NCBI GenBank assembly: GCA_946480125.1 | Contig: CAMLIY010000174.1 | Span: 1 to 6,580, forward strand | Length of the DNA: 6,580 bases | Reading direction: 5' to 3' | Source: an uncultured Asticcacaulis sp. | GTDB taxonomy: Bacteria; Pseudomonadota; Alphaproteobacteria; Caulobacterales; Caulobacteraceae | Shown here: positions 1 through 5,641 of the stretch, piece after piece | Layout of the letters: every line of letters starts with the position of its first letter | Position numbering within the stretch: position 1 is the stretch's first letter | Notes under the pieces: model-generated | Databases searched by the model: none | What the model saw: the letters and a program-made list of their open reading frames with translations, nothing else | What the model was told of the DNA's origin: nothing | Made by a program: the position numbers and the translations under genes

Positions 1-83
1 TGCAGGAAGTACTGGTTGACGGCGGTCAGCTCATTGGTGAGCACCTTGTTCAACAGCTTGATGATTTCGGGTTGACCCTTCAT
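1..83 (-). CDS. bfr: Bacterioferritin, N-terminal fragment
   Basis: Start of bacterioferritin, the haem-containing 24-subunit cytoplasmic cage that oxidises and stores iron. Only the first 27 residues are inside the window; the gene continues past base 1. The visible protein begins MKGQPEIIKLLNKVLTNEL and continues TAVNQYFL, a very close match to the first helix of Bfr. Glu18, a ferroxidase ligand in the family, and Tyr25 are both in place. The ATG at 83-81 is preceded by AGGAG about seven bases upstream. It follows bfd on the same strand after 136 bases, with no convincing terminator between, so co-transcription is possible. Identification is secure despite the short fragment, although a catalytically inactive relative cannot be excluded without the rest. 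Confidence 0.9.
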   Translation of the reverse strand, partial: MKGQPEIIKLLNKVLTNELTAVNQYFL

Positions 84-219
84 GGCGCGCTCCTGCGTAT
101 TTAAGCGCCCATCCTACGTCCACAATCTGCCGCTGTGAAGCTTTTTTTTTAATTAAAACAAAAACTTGTGCGAATGAAAATAGGATTTAATCGCATAAAC
201 AAAAGCCGGATTTAAAAGA

Positions 220-405
220 CTATTCCGCTGCCATCGCCATGGTAATCTGCGTGTTGTCAATCATTTCGCGAATATCGCATACGCACTTGGCGCATTGCGG
301 ACGCGTCTGACAATGATCGAACACCGCCTTAACCGTGCAGGCGCCGGACTCAATAGCGCTGCGGGCGTCGCGTTCACGGATGGCATTACAGTTACAGATG
401 TACAA
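220..405 (-). CDS. bfd: Bacterioferritin-associated ferredoxin (Bfd), TTG start
   Basis: Small [2Fe-2S] ferredoxin of 61 residues that docks on bacterioferritin and passes electrons to its haem, so that stored Fe(III) is released as Fe(II). The cluster ligands fit the family pattern C-x-C...C-x-x-C: Cys4 and Cys6 in MYICNCNAIRERD, and Cys38 and Cys41 in QCAKCVCD. There are three further cysteines, at 23, 32 and 43. Length is normal for the family. The start codon is TTG (405-403). The only other in-frame candidate before the upstream stop is ATT, and TTG gives the expected M-Y-[IV]-C beginning. The ribosome site is weak (GAGAT six bases or so upstream). Two Fur-like boxes lie just upstream, matching the usual induction of Bfd under iron starvation. 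bfr follows directly, which supports the call. Confidence 0.93.
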   Translation of the reverse strand: MYICNCNAIRERDARSAIESGACTVKAVFDHCQTRPQCAKCVCDIREMIDNTQITMAMAAE

Positions 406-425
406 GGCAATCTCAGGTTTTTAAA

Positions 426-440
426 TGCGAATGCGTCTCA
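426..440 (-). promoter_or_regulatory. Fur-like box at the expected bfd transcription start
   Basis: The + strand reads TGCGAAT-G-CGTCTCA, an imperfect 7-1-7 inverted repeat. The left half is a perfect TGCGAAT half-site and the outer part of the right half is TCTCA. It sits about where transcription of bfd would begin, just downstream of the possible -10 (GCTATGTT on the minus strand, 451-444). Binding of Fur here would block transcription when iron is plentiful. This is motif matching from memory, not a scored hit. Confidence 0.4.
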
Positions 441-462
441 AATAACATAGCGGCGATTCAAT

Positions 463-477
463 TGCAAGTCATTCGCA
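463..477 (-). promoter_or_regulatory. Fur-like box overlapping the possible bfd -35
   Basis: Read on the minus strand this is TGCGAAT-G-ACTTGCA, an imperfect 7-1-7 inverted repeat whose outer arms are TGCGA and TTGCA. It overlaps TTGCAA (467-462), a possible -35. A Caulobacter-like -10, GCTATGTT, lies at 451-444. It shares its perfect TGCGAAT half with the second box, and the two centres are 37 bases apart, flanking the -10. The two boxes together are stronger evidence for iron control of bfd than either alone. Confidence 0.45.
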
Positions 478-493
478 CTACTCAGCCCTGAAA

Positions 494-517
494 AACCCTC
501 CGGAAATCCGGAGGGTT
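494..517 (-). terminator. Intrinsic terminator after the glycine-zipper gene
   Basis: Perfect inverted repeat AACCCTCCGG / CCGGAGGGTT around a four-base loop (AT pairing can shrink the loop further). On the minus strand it is followed by a short T run (TTTTTC if the last stem bases are counted). It begins 10 bases after the stop codon of the gene at 528-1238 and insulates bfd from it. Confidence 0.85.
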
Positions 518-527
518 CATAAGCTGG

Positions 528-1238
528 CTAGTTGTTGTAACCGTAAGCCTGGGCGCCGGTTTCGTGCCAGGTGCCGTTACGATCCTTGTATCCGTAGGTT
601 TGAAGCTGACCTTCATGCCACCTGCCCTGGCTGTCCTTCCAGCCGAAGGCGACGGGTTTATCCGTATGCCAGGTGCCAGCGGTATCGCGCCAGCCCTGGG
701 TGCCGTTACGTGCGTCATTATAGGCATTGCTATTGTTATAGCCGCCGTTTGAGCCGTTATTGTAGCCACCTTGATTGCCGTTATTATTATAACCGTAGGC
801 CGGGCTGGTGTGGCGCTGGGTATCATAATAGACTGACGAGTACATCTTGCTGTCAGGACGTGCCTTGTAATAAACGACGTCATAGCCGTCTGGCGCATAG
901 CCTGGCGTGTAAGAACCGCTCTGATACGAATAATACTCGCCGTTCAGGCAGGTATCGTTACTCTTGGCAACCTTGTTACCAATAACGCCACCAATCACCG
1001 CACCGGCAATCGTGCCAAGGCCCTTTTCATTCTTGGAGACCTGGCTTCCCAGAGCGCCACCGGCGACCGCGCCCACCACCGTACCCGTGGTGTTCGATCC
1101 CTTTTTGACATAACAATAGCCATCATATTGTGAATTGCTCTGACTTTGATATTGCGTTTGAGCCATGGCAGCCGGTGCCACAGTTGTTGCAGCCAATATT
1201 ATAGCGGCCCCCGCTAAGGTCATTTTCGTTAAGGCCAT
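528..1238 (-). CDS. Secreted glycine-zipper (2TM) protein with C-terminal 17-residue repeats
   Basis: A 236-residue exported protein. Residues 1-26 form a typical Sec signal peptide ending in AMA|Q; there is no lipobox cysteine, unlike many 17-kDa-antigen relatives. Residues 51-89 are a glycine zipper of two helices (TGTVVGAVAGGALGSQV, then GTIAGAVIGGVIGNKV), the pattern of the glycine-zipper 2TM / Rickettsia 17-kDa antigen family, bracketed by Cys42 and Cys97, which could form a disulphide. Residues 98-148 are Tyr-rich. Residues 149-174 are Asn/Gly-rich with YNN spaced by eight or nine residues. Residues 182-232 are three 17-residue repeats with consensus G[WY][KR]DxxGxWH. ATG at 1238 has GAGGAG eight or so bases upstream, and a terminator follows. 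Probably envelope-associated; the precise role is unknown. Confidence 0.85.
   Translation of the reverse strand: MALTKMTLAGAAIILAATTVAPAAMAQTQYQSQSNSQYDGYCYVKKGSNTTGTVVGAVAGGALGSQVSKNEKGLGTIAGAVIGGVIGNKVAKSNDTCLNGEYYSYQSGSYTPGYAPDGYDVVYYKARPDSKMYSSVYYDTQRHTSPAYGYNNNGNQGGYNNGSNGGYNNSNAYNDARNGTQGWRDTAGTWHTDKPVAFGWKDSQGRWHEGQLQTYGYKDRNGTWHETGAQAYGYNN
543..695 (-). repeat. Three 51-bp coding repeats (17 residues each)
   Basis: Encodes residues 182-232 of the glycine-zipper protein. The units begin GWRDTAGTWH (182), GWKDSQGRWH (199) and GYKDRNGTWH (216). The next unit starts on schedule at residue 233 (GYNN) and is cut by the stop codon. The spacing is exactly 17 residues throughout, with Gly, Asp, Gly, Trp and His invariant. 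The intervening seven residues vary (TDKPVAF, EGQLQTY, ETGAQAY) but always end in an aromatic residue. Confidence 0.85.
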
Positions 1239-1350
1239 CTAAGTCTCTCCTCGTTCGTGCATAGCTTCCGGGCGAAATTTTCCGCCGGTCAGTTGCATGA
1301 TCTGTGAGGCAGAGCCCTGAAGGGCACAATGGGGAAGGTTGCCGTTTAGG

Positions 1351-1377
1351 TAAGGGAGCGGTAAGCTTCGCCCCTTA
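1351..1377. other. Hairpin in the thiE / glycine-zipper divergent region
   Basis: TAAGGG pairs with CCCTTA, then after a bulged A GCGG pairs with TCGC, leaving a six-base loop (TAAGCT). No T run follows on either strand, so it is not an intrinsic terminator. It lies 55 bases before the thiE ATG and could be a leader structure or operator. The rest of the 194-base divergent region (1239-1432) shows no confident promoter and no TPP riboswitch. Confidence 0.4.
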
Positions 1378-1432
1378 GGACTTCCTTGTGTTCTGCTTGC
1401 TCCGGCGGCGCATTTGAGGCAAACACCCCCAC

Positions 1433-2074
1433 ATGACCCAAAATACCTATAAGACACGTTTATATCTGATCACGCCCCCCGCCATCGCCGACATCGATGC
1501 CTTTGCGCGTGAGCTGGCAGCCGCCCTCGATTCGGGTGAAGTCGCCGCCTTGCAGATCCGCCTCAAAGACCTGAGCGATTACGATTTAATCGCCATAACC
1601 AAGGTGATCGCACCGATCGCCCAGGACCGTGGCGTCGCCGTATTGATGAATGACCGCGTGCAACTGGTAAAATCGCTGAAGCTCGATGGCGCCCACATCG
1701 GCCAGTCTGATATGCCGCTGAAGGAGGCCCGCGCCCTGTTAGGCCCAGACGCCATGATCGGTGTCACCTGCCACAACAGCCGCGACCTGGCCATGGATGC
1801 CGCCGAAGCCGGCGCCGACTATGTTGCCTTTGGCGCCTTCTACCCGACCACCACCAAGGAAGTCGAGCACATGGCCGATCTGGAAACCCTGAGCATCTGG
1901 CAGGAATCGATCGAAATCCCCTGCGTCGCCATTGGCGGCATCACCGCAGAAAACGCTGGCGAAGTGGCCGCTGCCGGCGCCGACTTCATCGCGGTCTCTG
2001 GTGCGGTATGGAACCATCCCGAAGGTGCCGGCGCCGGTGTAAAAGCTTTGCTTGCGGCGATATCCGCCACCTGA
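1433..2074 (+). CDS. thiE: Thiamine phosphate synthase
   Basis: Cytoplasmic TIM-barrel enzyme (213 residues, normal length) that joins HMP-pyrophosphate to the thiazole phosphate to give thiamine phosphate, the joining step of thiamine synthesis. Visible family motifs in order: RLYLITPP (9-16), LQIRLKDLS (40-48, phosphate and pyrimidine site), NDR (73-75), DGAHIGQSD (85-93), GVTCHNS (110-116), [10 protein letters not shown] (134-143, the G-x-F-x-T-x-TK loop), AIGGI (166-170) and AVSGAV (187-192). All expected catalytic stretches are present. The ATG is favoured by the fit of the N-terminus; its ribosome site is poor (GAGG 13 bases upstream). No other thi gene is in the window and no TPP riboswitch precedes it. 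It converges with the lipoprotein gene, 10 bases separating the stops. Confidence 0.93.
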   Translation: MTQNTYKTRLYLITPPAIADIDAFARELAAALDSGEVAALQIRLKDLSDYDLIAITKVIAPIAQDRGVAVLMNDRVQLVKSLKLDGAHIGQSDMPLKEARALLGPDAMIGVTCHNSRDLAMDAAEAGADYVAFGAFYPTTTKEVEHMADLETLSIWQESIEIPCVAIGGITAENAGEVAAAGADFIAVSGAVWNHPEGAGAGVKALLAAISAT

Positions 2075-2084
2075 CGAGGGCTTC

Positions 2085-2798
2085 CTACTGGATGTCGTCA
2101 TCTGTTTCGGCGGCTTCGGGCTTGGCCCAAGCGACGGACATTTCCTGAATCACCGGCCTTGCGGCCATGACCGCCGGATCGTTTGACACCAGGGTGCGCT
2201 CTCCCACAATCGAGTCCGCTACAGGGCCAGCGTTTTCGGGAATGCCAAAGCGGAGATTTAATGTGCATTTGCCTTTGATACGGGCCAGCTTGCCACGCTC
2301 CAGATCGGTAACATAGCCGCCGTAATCCCAATCGAAACCACTCAGCTTGAACGGTTTTTCATTAGCGGCCTCGACATCGGCCAAAGCGCTGCCGAGATGC
2401 AGGCCTTTCGGGCCGCTCCACTGTGAGTCACCACGCACCAATACGCTTGACACCTCGGTCATCGCTTCATCGAAGAACAGAATCTCGACCTTGCGGCGCG
2501 GATCATTGCCGTAAAGCACCACTCCTTTTTCTTCAGTACCTTCAGCGCCGGGTATGGTCGTGACCTGGGCATAGCTCTTATAGGTCGCCAGCAGGCTTTC
2601 GGCGGTATCGGTCTTCTTCACCGGCCAGTCGCAGGTCATGACATTGGCCAGCGACGTATAATCGGCCGGCGGCAAGCTCGACTCCATTGCCTCCGATGCG
2701 GCTTCAGAAGACGCAGGGGTCTCTTCAGGTGTGCGCGGCGAACACGCAACCACCGCCAGCAAGCCCAGAACCACAAAACCCGTCAGATAACGTGACAT
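2085..2798 (-). CDS. Uncharacterised lipoprotein
   Basis: A 237-residue predicted lipoprotein. The N-terminus has one basic residue, a hydrophobic stretch (5-18) and a lipobox VVA|C with Cys19 as the lipidated residue. Ser20 after it predicts sorting to the outer membrane. Residues 22-45 are a Ser/Ala/Glu/Pro-rich linker. The globular part (about 46-225) carries GNDPRRKVEILFFD (97-110), a GLHLGSALADVEAAN stretch (132-146), then KPFKLSGFDWDYGGYV (148-163), and two cysteines (56 and 178) that could form a disulphide in the periplasm. The LGS-L-x-x-VE-x-x-N-x-KPF and GFxWDYGG motifs recall a conserved family of unknown function; I cannot name it. The tail is acidic. It lies 62 bases downstream of metE on the same strand, behind a strong terminator. 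A possible ribosome site (GGGGGA) is five bases or so before ATG. Confidence 0.8.
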   Translation of the reverse strand: MSRYLTGFVVLGLLAVVACSPRTPEETPASSEAASEAMESSLPPADYTSLANVMTCDWPVKKTDTAESLLATYKSYAQVTTIPGAEGTEEKGVVLYGNDPRRKVEILFFDEAMTEVSSVLVRGDSQWSGPKGLHLGSALADVEAANEKPFKLSGFDWDYGGYVTDLERGKLARIKGKCTLNLRFGIPENAGPVADSIVGERTLVSNDPAVMAARPVIQEMSVAWAKPEAAETDDDIQ

Positions 2799-2814
2799 AA
2801 GTCCCCCGAAAGAA

Positions 2815-2852
2815 TTCAGGCCCGCACCCTAACTTATGGAGGCGAGCCTGAA
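2815..2852 (-). terminator. Intrinsic terminator of metE
   Basis: On the minus strand the arm TTCAGGCTCGCCTCC pairs with GGGTGCGGGCCTGAA: 15 positions with one mismatch and two G-T wobbles, around the loop ATAAGTTA. TTCTTT follows immediately. The hairpin begins eight bases after the metE stop codon and its far edge is 16 bases from the start codon of the downstream lipoprotein gene. Confidence 0.8.
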
Positions 2853-2860
2853 CAGCCATC

Positions 2861-5167
2861 TTACACCCAGACCGGATGCGTGGCGCGCATGGTCTTCGCC
2901 GCCGCCACCAGACGTTCGAGCGCTGGCTTGGTTTCAACCCAGCCGCGTGTCTTCAGGCCGCAATCCGGATTGACCCAGATCTGCTCCGGCTTAAGGCGTT
3001 GACCGGCCTTGGCCAGCAGACGCACCATTTCTTCTGTTTCCGGCACACGCGGGCTGTGAATGTCATAGACGCCCGGCCCGACCTCATTCGGGTATTTGAA
3101 GTCGATAAAGGCTTCCAGCAGTTCCATGTTCGAGCGCGAGGTCTCGATGGAGATGACGTCGGCATCCATGGCTGCGATGGCCCGGATAATGTCATTGAAC
3201 TCCGAATAGCACATGTGGCTATGGATCTGGGTTTCATCGGCCACACCGGCGGAGGCGATCTTGAAACACTCAACCGCCCAGTCGAGATAGGTTTGCCACT
3301 GGGCCGGATCGATCGGCAGGCCTTCGCGGAAAGCGGCCTCGTCGATCTGGATGATGCGGATACCGGCAGCTTCGAGATCGAGCACTTCGTCGCGGATGGC
3401 GAGCGCAATCTGGCGGCAGACAGCCGAACGCGGCAGGTCATCGCGCACGAACGCCCATTGCAGCATGGTCACCGGGCCGGTCAGCATGCCCTTCATTACC
3501 CTGCCGGTGAGGGATTGCGCATAGATCGCCCAGTCTACCGTCATCGTTTTGGGCCGCGAAACGTCACCGAAGATCACCGGCGGACGGACATAGCGCGAGC
3601 CGTAAGACTGTACCCAGCCGTGTTGCGTGAAGGCATAGCCCTCAAGCTGCTCGGCGAAATATTGCACCATGTCGTTGCGCTCGAATTCACCATGGACCAG
3701 CACATCGAGGCCTATGTCTTCCTGCCAGCGGATGGCCTTTTCGGTCTCAAGCTTGAGGAAGGCGTCGTAATCGCCATCACTCAGTTGTCCCTTGCCGTGT
3801 TGCAAACGGGCGGCGCGAACCTCGGCGGTTTGCGGAAAAGACCCGATGGTCGTGGTCGGGTAAAGCGGCAGGTTCAGACGCTTGCGCTGCTTGAGAATGC
3901 GCTCGGCGAACGGGCTTTGGCGCTCACTCATTGGCGGAGTCAGGCTGGTGACACGCTGAGAAACGGCGGCATTATGGATTCGCTGCGAGGCACGGCGGGC
4001 GGCGATCACCGCCGCATTCGCCGCCAGAGTATCAGACACACTATCACGGCCATTCACGAGCGCCGATTTCAGCACGGCCAGTTCCGTCAGCTTCTGTTCG
4101 GCAAAGGCCAGCCAGGATTTCAATTCGGCATCCAGCTTGTCTTCCTGCGCCAGATCGATCGGCACATGCAGCAGCGAACAGGACGGCGCCAGGATAACCT
4201 GATCCAGTTGCGACAACACCGGCTCCAGACGATCAAGCATAGCCGTCAGGTCGGTCTTCCAGATATTGCGGCCGTCTATAACACCGAGTGACACCACCTT
4301 ATCCCCTGCCAATTCCGGAAGACGTCCCAACAGGTCGGGCAGGACCGTCAGATCGACATGCACACCGGCGACCGGCAGGGAGAAGGCCAGGTCGAGATTG
4401 GCGTCATGGACATCGAAATAGCTGGTCAGCATCAGGTTCAGTCCCGTCACTTCGCGCGCCAGATGGGCATAGGCTTCGGTCAGAGCCAGGGCTACCTGAC
4501 CGTTCGGCGCCGTGGCCAGCACCGGCTCGTCGATCTGCACCCACTCGGCGCCGGCGTCATGCAAGCTACGCAATACCTCGGCATAGACCGGCAACAGGCG
4601 CGGCAACAGACTCAGAGTGTTGAAACCACCGATCGCCGGCTTGGCCTGCGACAGGAAGGTCACCGGCCCGACCAGCACCGGACGGGTCTGGTGGCCCAGA
4701 GCCTTTGCCTCAAGATAGTCGGCCAGCGGCTTATTATGAGTCAGTTCAAAGGTTTGGTTCGGTTTCAGTTCGCTGACCAGCACATGGTAATTTGTATTGA
4801 ACCACTTGGTCATTTCCAGCGCCGTGACACCGTTATGATTGTGCCCGCAGGCTGATACCTCGCCGGCGCCACGCGCCATGCGGAAATAGGTGTCGAGATC
4901 GGATGCGCCTTTGTGCGTCTCTGGAATGGCACCGACCATGAAAGCCGTATCGAGCAGATGGTCATAGAGTGAAAAATCGTTCGAGGGCAGGATATCGACG
5001 CCCAGTTCCTTTTGGCGCAGCCAGTTTTGCGCCCGCAGACCGGCGGCCGTCTCCAGCAACGCAGCTTGATTGCTCTTTCCCGACCAGAAGGATTCGAGTG
5101 CGGCCTTCAGTTCGCGACGCTTGCCGATCCGCGGAAAACCGAGGTTGGCGATTTGGATGATAGTCAT
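2861..5167 (-). CDS. metE: Cobalamin-independent methionine synthase
   Basis: Zinc enzyme of the cytoplasm that moves the methyl group of 5-methyltetrahydropteroyl-tri-glutamate to homocysteine, making methionine without B12. It is 768 residues, close to the E. coli enzyme plus a constant offset of 10 in the C-terminal half. The N-terminal barrel opens LGFPRIGKRRELKAALE (9-25). In the catalytic barrel, zinc ligands His651, Cys653, Glu675 and Cys736 are all present (HMC; SIETSRS; NPDCGLKTRGW). So are the homocysteine-site residues IGS (441-443), Glu494 and Asp609, and the proposed proton donor His704 (YDIHSP). ATG at 5167 is chosen over an in-frame upstream ATG at 5323 because it gives the family N-terminus and has AAGGGA six bases before it; the upstream extension would lie in the riboswitch leader. 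Controlled by a cobalamin riboswitch, so a B12-dependent MetH probably exists elsewhere. Confidence 0.97.
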   Translation of the reverse strand: MTIIQIANLGFPRIGKRRELKAALESFWSGKSNQAALLETAAGLRAQNWLRQKELGVDILPSNDFSLYDHLLDTAFMVGAIPETHKGASDLDTYFRMARGAGEVSACGHNHNGVTALEMTKWFNTNYHVLVSELKPNQTFELTHNKPLADYLEAKALGHQTRPVLVGPVTFLSQAKPAIGGFNTLSLLPRLLPVYAEVLRSLHDAGAEWVQIDEPVLATAPNGQVALALTEAYAHLAREVTGLNLMLTSYFDVHDANLDLAFSLPVAGVHVDLTVLPDLLGRLPELAGDKVVSLGVIDGRNIWKTDLTAMLDRLEPVLSQLDQVILAPSCSLLHVPIDLAQEDKLDAELKSWLAFAEQKLTELAVLKSALVNGRDSVSDTLAANAAVIAARRASQRIHNAAVSQRVTSLTPPMSERQSPFAERILKQRKRLNLPLYPTTTIGSFPQTAEVRAARLQHGKGQLSDGDYDAFLKLETEKAIRWQEDIGLDVLVHGEFERNDMVQYFAEQLEGYAFTQHGWVQSYGSRYVRPPVIFGDVSRPKTMTVDWAIYAQSLTGRVMKGMLTGPVTMLQWAFVRDDLPRSAVCRQIALAIRDEVLDLEAAGIRIIQIDEAAFREGLPIDPAQWQTYLDWAVECFKIASAGVADETQIHSHMCYSEFNDIIRAIAAMDADVISIETSRSNMELLEAFIDFKYPNEVGPGVYDIHSPRVPETEEMVRLLAKAGQRLKPEQIWVNPDCGLKTRGWVETKPALERLVAAAKTMRATHPVWV

Positions 5168-5168
5168 T

Positions 5169-5192
5169 TTTGGTCCCTTAGAAGGGAGCAAA
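5169..5192 (-). promoter_or_regulatory. Hairpin sequestering the metE Shine-Dalgarno
   Basis: On the minus strand TTTG-C-TCCCT pairs with AGGGA-C-CAAA around the loop TCTA: nine pairs and one C-C mismatch. The right arm and loop contain AAGGGA (5179-5174), the only good ribosome-binding sequence before the metE ATG at 5167. This hairpin is the likely OFF-state expression platform of the upstream cobalamin riboswitch, acting on translation. No T run follows, so a transcription terminator is unlikely here. Confidence 0.65.
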
Positions 5193-5283
5193 GGTTCATT
5201 GAGCGCAAAAGTACACACGCGCGGAACCGCACGGTGTTTCTGCGCCCCACTGGAAACCCCGCCCGTGGTGAATATGAGGACTG

Positions 5284-5447
5284 GGGCAGGTCTCCTGGCT
5301 CGCGCATCATCGCTCCGAAGCACCTTCCCAGGCTGTCACCCAGTGGATACCGCGTCGGAACTCCGCGCTTACAGTTGCGGGAACAGCGCCGGATTTGAAC
5401 CGGCTTCCCTCTTAGCTCCGGACACGCACGCGCCTCCGCAGACCTCA
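5284..5447 (-). ncRNA. Cobalamin riboswitch upstream of metE
   Basis: Adenosylcobalamin-type aptamer (the Rfam Cobalamin family by motif), read on the minus strand. In order: P1 5' strand AGGTCT (5445-5440); AGGGAAGCCGG; a small hairpin GCCGG/CCGGC (5404-5388); the conserved core CCCGCAACTGTAAGCG (5381-5366); CCACTGG and then GGGAAGG (5346-5323); and the B12 box GAGCCAGGAGACCTGCC (5301-5285), which carries the P1 3' strand AGACCT (5293-5288), an exact complement of the 5' strand. About 117 bases separate the aptamer from the metE ATG, the last part being the SD-masking hairpin. Expected behaviour: B12 present, metE off. Edges are approximate by a few bases. Confidence 0.95.
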
Positions 5448-5456
5448 GTCATGGAA

Positions 5457-5485
5457 AAACTAATGTGTATTTTTGGACAAGTCAA
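5457..5485 (-). promoter_or_regulatory. Possible metE promoter
   Basis: On the minus strand, -35 TTGACT (5485-5480) and -10 TAGTTT (5462-5457) are separated by 17 bases. The -35 is five of six to consensus; the -10 is weak (three of six). Initiation would fall near 5450, a few bases before the riboswitch P1 helix, which is just where it should. The -35 shares one base with the 32-bp palindrome. Confidence 0.5.
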
Positions 5486-5516
5486 TAATCATATAAAGAT
5501 ATCTTTATATGATTAT
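5485..5516. promoter_or_regulatory. Perfect 32-bp palindrome, likely operator for metE
   Basis: ATAATCATATAAAGAT is followed directly by its exact reverse complement, with no spacer, centred between 5500 and 5501. It abuts the proposed metE -35 and lies 125 bases before efp. The core TAAAGATATCTTTA resembles, as far as I recall, sites of SahR-type ArsR-family regulators that control methionine and S-adenosylhomocysteine cycle genes in Proteobacteria. The regulator assignment is inference; the symmetry is seen directly. It is not followed by a T run as a terminator would be. Confidence 0.7.
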
Positions 5517-5545
5517 ATTATTTCGCATCACCCTGATCGCAAAAT

Positions 5546-5564
5546 ACCATAGAACACCATAGAA
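5546..5564. repeat. Tandem ACCATAGAA pair
   Basis: ACCATAGAA occurs at 5546-5554 and 5556-5564, a period of 10 bases or one helical turn, about 80 bases before the efp start. It might be a regulator site for efp or chance. The rest of the efp leader (5517-5641) shows no confident promoter or structured RNA. Confidence 0.35.
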
Positions 5565-5641
5565 AGCGTCCCCCTTGCCTTTGCTGACCGTTACGGGTAG
5601 TAACGCCGCCACCAAGTTTCTCTTTTGACAAGTCATATCCC

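Noticed and set aside
141..165. T9 tract as an intrinsic terminator between bfd and bfr
   Set aside because: On the strand of these genes the run is A, and no GC-rich stem precedes it. It is just an AT-rich tract.
169..183. Possible Fur box before bfr (TGCGAATGAAAATAG)
   Set aside because: Only one half matches; the other half has almost no symmetry, so it is a single half-site at best.
482..898. Alternative minus-strand frame of 138 residues
   Set aside because: It overlaps the glycine-zipper gene in another frame and runs through its terminator; the Thr/Ala/Ile-rich composition is typical of a shadow frame.
1239..1432. TPP riboswitch before thiE
   Set aside because: Neither the CTGAGA segment nor the second conserved TPP-aptamer segment can be found.
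2876..4291. Long 471-residue open frame on the plus strand
   Set aside because: It is entirely antisense to metE, whose frame is a full match to a known enzyme with all active-site residues. The antisense product has no recognisable domain and an Arg/His/Gln-rich composition typical of a GC-rich shadow frame.
5168..5323. N-terminal extension of MetE by 52 residues
   Set aside because: The extension would translate the riboswitch expression platform and the SD hairpin. It has no family similarity, and the ATG at 5167 has its own ribosome site and gives the canonical N-terminus.
5388..5404. tRNA-like T-arm (GGTTCAAATCC on the minus strand)
   Set aside because: It looks like a T-psi-C arm, but there is no acceptor, D or anticodon arm around it. 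It is explained as a conserved hairpin of the cobalamin aptamer.
5012..5552. Open frames across the metE leader on the plus strand
   Set aside because: They overlap the riboswitch, promoter and palindrome on the opposite strand, have no domain features and no ribosome sites.
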